A DNA stretch of 64,000 bases from Eucalyptus grandis (lineage: Eukaryota; Streptophyta; Magnoliopsida; Myrtales; Myrtaceae), in the NCBI RefSeq assembly GCF_016545825.1, contig NC_052614.1, positions 28,049,669-28,113,668 of the forward strand. Direction: 5' to 3'. Below, in pieces: positions 34,475-43,766 of this stretch. Every line of letters begins with the position of its first letter. Within the stretch, counting starts at the first letter, position 1. A program made the position numbers and the translations under genes. The notes under the pieces are model-generated. The model saw only the letters and a list, made by a program, of their open reading frames with translations. It was not told where the DNA came from and did not search any database.

Positions 34475-35407
34475 AGATTTGATGACTGTTGGAATTCCTA
34501 AATTGAGACCCAGCTCATATCAATAAAGTATGATATTCCAAAAAAATTTATGCAAAAAAATAAAATGAATAACTTTCGCTTAATATTTTGGTGAGATGGC
34601 GTGATGAAAACCAGCCATCAATAGAACATGTGATTGCAGTCTATATTAAGGGAAGGTTCCATACATCTTTTTCAACAGATATTTTGCCAAAATTCCCTAC
34701 AAAGAATTAAATGGACTTCAAGGACAACGTCTGAATTTGGGGCTCTATAAATTGGAGAAAACTCGGCCAAAGGTCATATAGTCGAGAAGGACAAAAGAAG
34801 TTAGACTGAACATAATTGAGAGATTTTTTTGCATCCATGTCTTTTGTAAGCTTGTAACACCCATTTGAGAGGAAAAGTATCAAAAAAATCTTAAACCTAT
34901 CGTATTTATGTCAATTTAGTCTTCAATCTTTTCGATATAATGCCACTTCAGCTCTTTCGGCTAATTTTGCCCAGATATTATTAATGTATACATTAGTTAG
35001 CCTATATGACATAACCGATGCCGACGTTAACAACTTTTAATGATATTTTAATATTTTTGAATGTATTTATTTTTTAAATATTTTTTTGAATCATTTATTT
35101 ATATACTCTCTTTTTTTTTTGGGGGGAGGGGTTTCTTCTTCCACTAGTTGGTCGCTGAGGTTTAGAGACAGCTAGAGGTGAGGGTGGCGAGCCCTACCAA
35201 AGGCCGTGATGGCAACCTTGCACTAGGCTAGCAAGGGTCTCTTGCCAGATTCGATGACGGTTGAGCCTAGCCGACCATGGGCGAGGCCCAACCTTAACAA
35301 TATCATGCTATGTGTATGATGTATGCGAACAAGTTCCAATCACAAATATATTCTTGCATAGATAATTTATGTTGTATTAAAAAATCTCAACTCGAGCTCA
35401 ATTATCA
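34475..35407. other. Spacer with a truncated Mutator-like relic (34873-35300)
   Basis: From GGAAAAGTATCAAAAAAATC at 34874 the sequence parallels the left arm of 31488-32336, with a GC-richer core at 35140-35300, and then stops without a right arm. The rest is AT-rich and empty. Confidence 0.6.
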
Positions 35408-35951
35408 TTAAGTTATAATTGAATTAATCTCATCGCTTATCAATAAACATTTATAGTTGTTCAACTCACGTATATGCCTGATTGCGACGAGGAAACTCGA
35501 TTCGATGCAGGCTGAAATGGTAATTTCCTTGCTGTGAAATCGGTGATCTAACAACTCTCTCTCGCTCAAGAGCTCTTCCCTACCTTCTATGGTAGCTGCC
35601 CCAAACCCTAGTTTTGCCTTGCTTTTTTGTTCGAAAACCCAACACCCAAAACCTAGTGTGTAATCTTCGGTCTGCTCTGCTCTTCCATTTCCTTGGATTG
35701 ATGATGATGTTGACGCTTCCACGCTGCGTGAGATTCAATAGGTTTGGTTTTGTTGAATAGTTTCCTGTGAGTGATTTCTTCGGGACTGTCTTTGAGTATC
35801 CTTTGAATGGGGTTTTTTCCTTCTATACACGTCTGGATGGTTACGTTCGATGGGATTTCTACAACGGAGAGAAGGTGGAAAGTGGGCGAGTTCTGGTTCT
35901 GATCTCTGTCTCTCCTGGTGTTTCATCATGGTTGCTTATTTGGGAGTTTAA

Positions 35952-36485
35952 ATGGATGCATCCGGGGGAAAAGACTGTTGCCTAGCCTTATTGTGCAAGA
36001 GGCTTGGGAATCTGCGAACAGAGGTGGATGCCCCGCCTCGAGAAAGAGTCATTTCAGAGGAGATGCTAGATGAATGTAAACATACGGTGTTCGATAAGCT
36101 GTATTTGGGAGGAAATATCAATTATCAGGCATTTCTTACCACTATGAAGCAAGCTTGGAAGGTAGACTCTCTGAATTTTGCACAACGCGAATCAGATATC
36201 TTATCATTTACCTTTGAGTCTGAAATGGACAAAAGCAGAATATTAGTAAACAGCCCATGGTCCTTTGCGAGTAATTTACTGATACTTAAACCATGGGAGC
36301 CAAACAAACCTGCGCAATGTTATAAGTTTACAAGCTGTGAATTTTGGGTTCAAGTTCATGGTCTACCAATCGAATGGTGTAGTGAAGAGATTGTGTCTCA
36401 TGTTGCCCAAAAAATAGGATGTGTAAAGGAAGCAAAAGTGGAGAAAAAAGGAGTGGTTTTTCAGAAGTGGGGAGAGCTAGAGTAG
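35952..36485 (+). pseudogene. DUF4283 protein fragment (LINE ORF1-like)
   Basis: The 177-codon frame holds the DUF4283 fold seen in ORF1 proteins of plant LINEs and in their domesticated relatives. Key blocks are LTTMKQAWK (residues about 62-70), the PWSFASNLLILKPWEP core (about 101-116) and FWVQVHGLPIEWCSEEI (about 130-146), which normally leads to a CCHC zinc knuckle. The knuckle and everything after are missing: the frame ends at 36485 just before an AAT/ATT microsatellite. ORF2 is absent too, unlike a normal 5'-truncated LINE. Confidence 0.8.
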
Positions 36486-36517
36486 AATTGAACTTGGAAA
36501 AACCTTTAAAACCAGGT

Positions 36518-36518
<1 letters not shown>

Positions 36519-36595
<77 letters not shown>
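36519..36595. repeat. (AAT)n joined head-to-head to (ATT)n, a near-perfect palindrome
   Basis: About 14 AAT units run into about 11 ATT units, with the symmetry centre between 36561 and 36562. At least 33 bases on each side are self-complementary. Confidence 0.9.
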
Positions 36596-36597
<2 letters not shown>

Positions 36598-36639
36598 TTT
36601 ATTCTTATTTTATAGTTGATAGTTTTTCTCTTTTTTTTG

Positions 36640-37120
36640 AAAATTTTAATAATTACCATTAGTAATGCAACTATTCCTAATGCTAATATGCAATGCAATT
36701 TAGTTAAAATTATTTTTTATCTAGGGTTTAAAAATTAATTACTTATTTTTTACGCGATTAAATCCTAAGTAGAAAGGCAAATTTTAGATGTCAACATGCA
36801 ATTAACGCAATGAGAGATTGACACATAGACAAGGCATCTTTGACTAGATCATATCTAATTTTATTATTTTCCTCTTTTTTTCCCCTTTTCTTATTTCTTA
36901 ATTTGCTCCTCCTCCATTGTGGTTGTCAACCCCGCCTAGTCACTCGACACCCCCCACCCCCAAAAAAAGCCCTCTCCTCCTGAATTATAAGTATACAACA
37001 TTACCCATTTATTGCAACGAGAGGTTGACAAATAAATAAGGAATCTTTGAACCAAATATAACCATCTTATTCTTTTCATTTTTTTCCCTTTTCTTATTTC
37101 TTGACTTGCCCTCCACCGCG
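36640..37120. repeat. LTR-like repeat, copy 2, with internal duplication
   Basis: 36640-36860 matches 25147-25375. Inside, 36785-36940 is repeated loosely at 36985-37120 (GAGAG-TTGACA-ATA-A-AAGG-ATCTTTGA and CCCTTTTCTTATTTCTT). Confidence 0.65.
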
Positions 37121-38088
37121 GTCGCCCACCCAAGTGATCCAAGAACCGGGGCTGCAACCACCATACTAGACCTTGCTATCTTTTTCTAGTAGGGGATAGA
37201 GTGAGAGAATGCTTTTGGCAACGGCGACAATGGCCTTGTGTGATGGCAACAGATAACGAGCAGTGCCAAAGGTGTGGTGTGGGGTTGACAAGAGCATGAT
37301 GGTGGCGGAGGTAAACTGAAAAAAAGAGATATTACGTTTAGGCTTTTTGAGTAAATTCTTTAATATTGTGTTGCTTTTTTGTCATTTTGGGTAATTGAAT
37401 AAGAAAAGGATCTATATGCTTTCTCATTATTGACACCTAAATTTCGCATTTTCGCTTAGGATTTATTGTAGAAAATTAGGGATTAATTTTATCCCCCTAG
37501 TAAAATTAATTTTCGCTAAATTGCAATGGATATAAACATTAACAATACTTGCATTACTATTATTAAGTATTAAAGTCTTCAAACAAGATTCAAAATTTTT
37601 ATTATTAATAGGCATGTAATTTATAGATGCCACAGCAAAGATTTGAATGATTAGGTTGTTTAGAAGTACAAATTTTAGTGGATGGTGCTGCTACAATGGG
37701 TGGCGAACTCACTTTGGGTAAAAGTGTAGTTAATGTAAAAGAAAAAAAAAAAAATCGAAAAGGGCCGGTCCAGGGGTGAGCCTGCCCGGCCCTCTCTTCT
37801 CTTCTCTCCTTTTCTTCTTCACGCTAGACCGGCCCAATGCCTCTTCCTTCCTAGCCCCGCCCACTCCTCTTTTCTTCTTTTCCTAATTTTGCCCCGTGTG
37901 GCCCATCTTTCTTATTCCTCAGCCCGGCCCGCTCATTTCTCTTCCTTCTCCTCCGTCGCCTTGGACGCTGGCCGGACGACAAACGGAACGGAAAGGGAGG
38001 GGCACAGAAGGACTGAGGCGAGGACGAACGGAGGCGATGCTGCGCGCGACGCTCGACTGAGAATGTCGTGCGATTCAGGTCTCCGAAA
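37121..38088. other. Gypsy-type LTR-like sequence left of copia-3
   Basis: GACACCTAAATTTCGC and GGGATTAATTTTATCCCC (37430-37500) and the GGGCCGG-rich stretch with C/T-rich runs (37755-37920) are typical of gypsy LTRs. No coding domain; the frame 37889-38101 is compositional. Confidence 0.45.
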
Positions 38089-38321
38089 TGACAGAAACTG
38101 AGGTAGAAGATGAATGCAAAGAATAAGAAGGAGACGTGGGAAATTTTCTGTGTATTCTTTTCTGTATCAATTGATGTACAAAGTCGATCTCTATATAATA
38201 CAATTTGTCTAATAATAAAGAAAGAAAGATTATATTCCTTTAATCTATGTGTATCGATCTAATCCTAAATTGGCTAAAATAAATGATCTGCATCTCTTAA
38301 GAATCATATCTTCTTCCAACA
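38089..38321 (-). repeat. 3' LTR of copia-3
   Basis: 233 bp from TGACAGAAACTGAGG to CTTCCAACA. It lacks about 16 bases present in the other LTR. Confidence 0.9.
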
Positions 38322-38333
38322 CTCCCCTCAAGC
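38322..38333 (-). promoter_or_regulatory. Polypurine tract of copia-3
   Basis: Sense AGCTTGAGGGGAG directly before TGTTGGAAG. Confidence 0.7.
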
Positions 38334-39275
38334 TGGTGGCTTGTAAATATCTAAGACACCAAGCTTGCCTAGAAGATATGAATGTTGTCTTTGACATAAA
38401 GGCTTGGTAAATATATCAGCAGGCTGTTCAATGGTTCTGATTCCTCTTAGTTCGATTATCCCTTCTTGAATCTTCTCTCGAGTGAAGTGACAATCGACTT
38501 CTATGTGCTTTGTCCTTTCGTGTAAAACAGGATTTGCAGCAAGCTTAAGTGCAGAATCATTGTCACAAAATAACAAAGTTGGTCCCTCGACCCTCACTCC
38601 AAGGTCTAGAAGCAAGCCCTGTAGCCAAACTACTTCACAGACAGCCTTCGCCATGGATCGATACTCAGCTTTTGCTGATGACAGGGATACAGTAGATTGC
38701 TTCTTCGTCTTCCATGAGAGTAAGGATTCCCCAAGTTTGATGCAAAAACCAGTGATGGATCTTCGACTCATAGGACAAGTTGCATAATCCGCATCGCAAT
38801 AAGCTGTCATTTTCATGTTGCAATTGCGGGAAAGGAGGATTCCTAGTCCGGGACATTTCTTCAAATATTTCACCACTTTCAAGGCAGCATTCATGTGAGA
38901 CTGTTTTGGGCTATGCATGAATTGACTGAGTGTCTGAACAGCATAACAAATGTCAGGTCTCGTCATAGTGAGATAGATGAGTTTCCCAACTAGCCTTTGA
39001 TAGCTTGACGGGTCCTTGAGCAGTGGATCATTTTCTGTGGACTGGAGTCCTGCATCATATTCTGCAGTGGTTAACTTGACATTTTGCTCGATAGGGATGA
39101 CTGCTGGCTTGCATCCTGATAATCCCGCTTCTGATATAATCTCCAGTACATATTTTCGCTGACTAAGAGAGATACCTTCCTCTGAACGGGCTATCTCAAT
39201 TCCAAGAAAATATTTCGGTGACCCCAAATCTTTGATATGAAACTTGGAATTGAGATTTTCTTTAAGGTTCTTCAC
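38328..39275 (-). pseudogene. copia-3 RT C-terminus and RNase H
   Basis: A 315-codon frame. FHIKDLGSPKYFLGIEIARS and LIYLTMTRPDICYAV complete the RT. CDADYA, STVSLSSAKAEYRSM and LLFCDNDSALKL carry the RNase H catalytic Asp, Glu and Asp. It ends LGVLDIYKPPA at the polypurine tract. All catalytic residues look intact; it is separated from the RT frame by a one-base shift near 39275. Confidence 0.93.
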
Positions 39276-40141
39276 AAAGAAAGCTCATCATTGCCCGTGA
39301 TAAGTATGTCATCAACGTATATCATTAAGTAGACGGATGACGTACCTTTTGTCCATGAGAAAAGTGCATAATCATGCTTGGATTGTTGGAAGCCCACAGC
39401 TGTGAGTGCACTTGTGAACTTGGCATACCACTGTCGCGAAGCCTGCTTGAGACCATAAAGGGATTTATGGAGTCGACACACATTGGACTCCCCCTGTCTC
39501 CGTAAACCCGGTGGAAGATCCATATAAATTTCTTCATCTAAATCTCCATGAAGAAATGCATTATGAACATCCATTTGATGTAATGACCAATCACGAAATG
39601 CAGCAATGGATAAAAATGTACGAACTGTAACATCCTTTGCTATTGGAGAGAAAGTTTCGTGATAGTCAAAACCTGCTTTCTGAGTGAACCCTTTAGCCAC
39701 TAATCGAGCCTTGTATCTTTCGATGGACCCGTCGGCTCTATATTTGATCTTGTAGACCCACTTGCAACCAATTGGCTTGCGATTTGGTGGTAATGAGACG
39801 ATATCCCATGTATTATTTTCTAACAAGGCATGCAATTCTTTTTCCATGGCTTCTTGCCAACGAGGGTCTTTGACAGCCTCATTGTAATGAGATGGTTCTT
39901 GTTCCTCAGATACTCGACTAATGCAACACATATGATTCGTTGATAATCTTTGTAAAGATACATATGCGGAGATAGGATAATGTGTACCTGATAATTTGGA
40001 AGCCGTGCAAATATAATCCTTTGTCCATGTAGGTGGACGAGTATTGCGTCCTGATCGCCTGGGCATTTGGGGCTGTGGACTAGAAGATATCTCCTCATTG
40101 TGTGATACTTCTTCATTTTTGTCATGTCCTGGGGACGTCAT
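39272..40141 (-). pseudogene. copia-3 reverse transcriptase with intact YVDD
   Basis: A 289-codon frame with NNTWDIVSLPPNRKPIGCKW, RLVAKGFTQKAGFDYHETFS, LHQMDVHNAFLHGDLDEEIY and YVDDILITGND near the end. The linker before RT is acidic and serine-rich. The frame ends by a shift six residues after the catalytic box. One base would reconnect it to the RNase H frame, so decay has only begun. Confidence 0.93.
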
Positions 40142-40150
40142 ATCAACTTC

Positions 40151-40948
40151 TTATGTGTTTCCAATAGAGTTATCCATGGAATGTGCATCAGAATTTGGAG
40201 ATGGTGCTGTAATGCCCGATGTATGTTCTGGACTTGTGAGAATATATGTTTGGCCAGGAGATGATTCTTCATCTGATACAAACCGAGTATGATCGGTGTC
40301 CTTGTCGGAATTTGCAGACGGTTCTGATTTATCACGGAAGGGAAATATTTCCTCATGAAAGACGACGTCCATGCTTATAAAAAATTCTCTAGTGGATGGC
40401 TCAAAGACTCTATATCCCTTTTGTAAGGTGGCATACCCCATAACGATGCCTTTGGCGGGCTCTAGGACTCATCTTGTCTCGAGGTCCTACCGTTGTTACA
40501 TAGCATAGACAACCAAAAACTCTTAAATGATGTGTTTCCGGTTTTTTTCTATAAAGCATCTCATATGGAGTTTTACCAGCAAGCATCCGACTCGGCATAC
40601 GATTAATCAGATAAGCAGCTGTAATTATGCAGTCTCCCAAAAATTTTCAAGAATTGAGGCTTGAAATTTCAAAGCACGCGATACCTCTAATAAATGCCGG
40701 TGCTTGCGCTCAACAATGCCATTTTGTTGTGGAGTGTAGATACATGAGCTTTCATGCAGAATTCCATTTGAGGAGAAAAAAATCTCACATTCATTGCTGA
40801 AGAATTCCCTTCCATTATCAGTGCGAATGCGCTGAATAGACTTCCCAAATTGATTCTTGGACAGGGAGAAGAAAGTTTTCAGATAATGAAAAACTTGGCC
40901 CTTGGACTGCATCAGAAATACCCATGTGGCTCTTGAAAAATCATCCAC
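40151..40948 (-). pseudogene. copia-3 integrase core and C-terminus
   Basis: Three overlapping frames (40625-40948, 40410-40640, 40151-40441) form one integrase: MDDFSRATWVFLMQ with the first Asp, RIRTDNGREFFSNEC with the second, YTPQQNGIVERKHRHLLE with the Glu, then LINRMPSRMLAGKTPYEML and VFGCLCYVT. Frameshifts at about 40630 and 40435 split it. Confidence 0.9.
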
Positions 40949-41015
40949 AATTGTCAGAAAAATCGGGAACCATCACGATTTGGTGTGTGATAAGGTCCCC
41001 AAATATCGGCATGGA

Positions 41016-41525
41016 TTAGAGAAAAAGATCTTTTGCACGAGAGACACTATTTGGAAAGGGTGTACGAGTTTGCTTTGCCAATGGACAAATGGGACAATGA
41101 GAACAAGGAATAGAGGCGCTATGGCCCAATCTTTGATGACTAACAAGAATTTTATCATTGGTAGCAGAATTACACAATGACAAATTATTCAATTCAACAG
41201 ATGATAAATGTGAACTGCAGGGAAATTTCATCCAAAAATATAGCCCTTGAGAGATACTACCCAAGCCCATCAGTCTGCCAGTCGAAAGGGCTTGAAATAT
41301 ACATTGATCAGAATCAAATAGGACTTGGCACGAATTTTCTTCACAAACTCGAGACACTGATATTAGATTGAAATTGAAATCAGGAACATATAATACGTTC
41401 TTGAGAGTTATGAGTGGGCTAAGATTTATGGTGCCAATCATCATCACAAGTGTGGAATTACCATTGGGAAGCTGTACTGAAGCTGGAATAGGCAATTTAT
41501 GGATTTTTGAAAAAAATTTTATCAC
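41016..41525 (-). pseudogene. copia-3 protease tail and integrase zinc head
   Basis: ASVQLPNGNSTLVMMIGTIN and LKNVLYVPDFNFNLISVS follow the protease active site. HQRLGHSASIPCSHCPIC supplies the integrase HHCC head. Upstream the active-site DSG is destroyed: the Ser codon is a TAA (41546-41548) and one base is lost just after it, so protease is dead although RT and RNase H look intact. Confidence 0.85.
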
Positions 41526-41651
41526 AGCAATATGATCATCGGCCCTTAATCAATTATCCACTTATCATTGGAAATTGAATTCGCCAAACAATATGAAGTA
41601 CCCAGTGAAGCTTCCAGTCTTGTCGAGATGTGTCCAATTTTTTGAAAGCCT

Positions 41652-43325
41652 TCATAAGTTCTTGATATTGCTCTTGGTTAATTGGCTGATGTTGTCCTCA
41701 CTTTGAAAGACAGTTGAAAAATCCTTTTCTCCTTTTTCTCCAGGCTTGCAATGTAGTTTCCAGCAATTATCAATTGTGTGATGAGGGCGCTTGCAATAAT
41801 CGCAGTATAATTTACCTTTGCCCTTGAAATTTCCCTTTAATGTTGCAGCATATGGCGGTCCAATTGGACCTTTTAAATAGGGCGAGCTCGCTGCTTCTTG
41901 TGGACCGTCGGATGCGAAGAAAGAGCGCGGGCCGTCGGATCCTGTGGAGAGCGAGATCACATGCGAGCCGTCCGATGCTGCCGAGAAGAATCCTCGGTGA
42001 CCGTCGGATCCGATCGGTGGGTGTGAGCCACGTGAGCCGTCAGATCGCCTTGAAGAATCGTGGCCGTCCGCTCCTCCTTTCCTTAGGGTTCGAGAATCTT
42101 CAACAAACCCTAAGTTTTGCCCGATTCTCCCCCTTTTTGCTGCTCCTCTCTCCAGAGCACTGCCGTGTACAGCAAGTGCGATTCCTTCTTTGGGATTGTC
42201 GAGCACAGCAAGACGCTGGCTTTCCTCCTGCGTTGCAAGTTGGTAGATCCGAGCGAGGGTTGGCGTTGGATCCATGGTGAGTATCTGCGTCCGGAAAGAG
42301 AGGTACGATTCATTTAGGGCAAGGAGAAATCTGGTGACTTTTTCTCGTTCCCGGATGGTTCGATATTGTTGAAGTGTCGACTCAGGTCCTTCTAATTTTT
42401 CTTCCACCGCATCTAATTCATTCCATAACGCTGAGATCTTGTTGTAAATGGTGGCTACGCTCATGTTTCCCTGTTTCAATTCCGAAAGCTGTTGGGTTAA
42501 TGAAAAAACTCGAACCCGATCCAATTTCCCGTACATTTCTTTTATATTTTCCCACATCTGTTTTGGGTCTTCCGTCGGCGGTAATCCGGCCGCGACCGGA
42601 AGTAACACGGTTTCCGATCCATGTCTGGACCAACGGTTACACTTCCTCCATAGTCGTGCCTGCCGCTCGTCGGATGGGATTGGAATCGTTCCATCAATAA
42701 ACCCATCTTTTTCTTTGGTCACCAATGCACGCCGGAATTCACGCGACCAGCTTGAATAGTTGTCAGCCCCGGTGAGTTGCTGGGTGATGAGCCGTAGCTC
42801 TGGCCCGTCGGCCGTTGTGGTGTAAAGCGGATCGCCGGGTTCCAGCTTGCCACCGTTGGCGAATATCCGATATGGAAAGGGACTCGGTGCAGGAATCGGG
42901 TAGGGATTTGCGCCTTGACCCGAACCGCCCAAGCCAAAACGTGACTCGCATTTTGAAATCCGGGTAGGGATTTGTTCCCATACCCGGTCCAATTGAACCG
43001 CCCGTCGCTCCGGGCCGATGGCAGGATTTGCCCCATCACCGGTTGGTAGATCTCCGTCGCTCGCACACTTCTTTGGTAGCGGGCGATGATGCATTGGGAA
43101 TCGACCCATGATACCATGGATACGGCATCCATTGGTAGGGATAGCCCGCGAAGGGTTGTCCTGTATTAGCCTGAGTCCGATGCTGCCATTGCACGTGCGG
43201 TTGCTGAATTTGTTGTTCTGGTGCAGAGATGACAATAGATGAATCTTGATTTCCAATGGGTTGCATCGGTGCTTCATTTGCAGACTGGTCGGCTGAAAAC
43301 GAGGTAAGATCTTTGGTTTTGTCAT
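41652..43325 (-). pseudogene. copia-3 gag
   Basis: From about residue 165 the frame reads DPLYTTT, LTGADNYSSWSREFRRALVT and DGFIDGTIPIPSDE, the start of copia gag of the Retrofit type. It continues through the UBN2 helices to a zinc knuckle CDYCKRPHHTIDNC near the end. The N-terminal 160 residues lie in a poor frame; the better start is probably the overlapping 43036-43266 frame (MQPIGNQDSSIVIS), separated by a frameshift. The segment before the knuckle is a repeated, serine/glycine/aspartate-rich SDG spacer. Confidence 0.85.
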
Positions 43326-43487
43326 GTTGAAAAGAAAACTGATTCCTCTGTTAACTCCTTTTGCAGATGAGGTTCCTCACTTTAGGTAATCAACACTGTG
43401 ATTCCTTCGGCAACACTTTGTCTGGAATTTACACTTTGTCTGGAATTTGGAGTGGCTTACGAGGTAATCGGAGCGGAAGCGGAAAAA

Positions 43488-43502
43488 GGTAGCTCGATAC
43501 CA
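43488..43502 (-). promoter_or_regulatory. Primer-binding site of copia-3
   Basis: Sense TGGTATCGAGCTACC stands right after the LTR end TTTCTGTCA and resembles the initiator-Met tRNA complement TGGTATCAGAGC with a base missing. Confidence 0.7.
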
Positions 43503-43749
43503 TGACAGAAACTGAGGTAGAAGATGAATGCAAAGAATAAGAAGGAGACGTGGGAAATTTTCTGTGTATTCTTTTTGTATCAATTGATGTACAAAGTCGA
43601 TCTCTATATAATACAATTTGTCTAATAATAAAGCAAGAAAGATTATATTCCTTTAATCTATGTGTATCAGATCTAATCCTAAATTGGCTAAAATAAATGA
43701 TCTGCATCTTTAAGATATACACCAGATCAGAATCATATCTTCTCAAGCA
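43503..43749 (-). repeat. 5' LTR of copia-3
   Basis: Nearly identical to the left LTR, with an extra ATATACACCAGATCAG block near its outer end. The outer terminus differs from the left LTR (CTTCTCAAGCA against CTTCTTCCAACA), so the exact right boundary is between 43743 and 43760. Confidence 0.8.
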
Positions 43750-43766
43750 TAATTGCCACACCATAA

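Larger units (their letters stand above)
38089..43749 (-). mobile_element. Young Ty1/copia retrotransposon copia-3, 5.7 kb
   Basis: Direct LTRs at 38089-38321 and 43503-43749 bound gag, integrase, RT and RNase H on the minus strand. The shared LTR stretch shows about one substitution and a few small indels, so insertion was recent. The polymerase is mostly open (YVDD intact), but protease has a stop plus a frameshift and pol is split by frameshifts. The flanks CGAAA (38084-38088) and TAATT (43750-43754) do not match, so the ends do not come from one simple insertion. The right end cuts an exon of the TOPLESS-related gene. Confidence 0.92.

Noticed and set aside
36528..36595. MicroRNA-type hairpin
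   Set aside because: Perfect AAT/ATT palindrome of a microsatellite; no unique arm sequence or mismatch pattern of a microRNA precursor.
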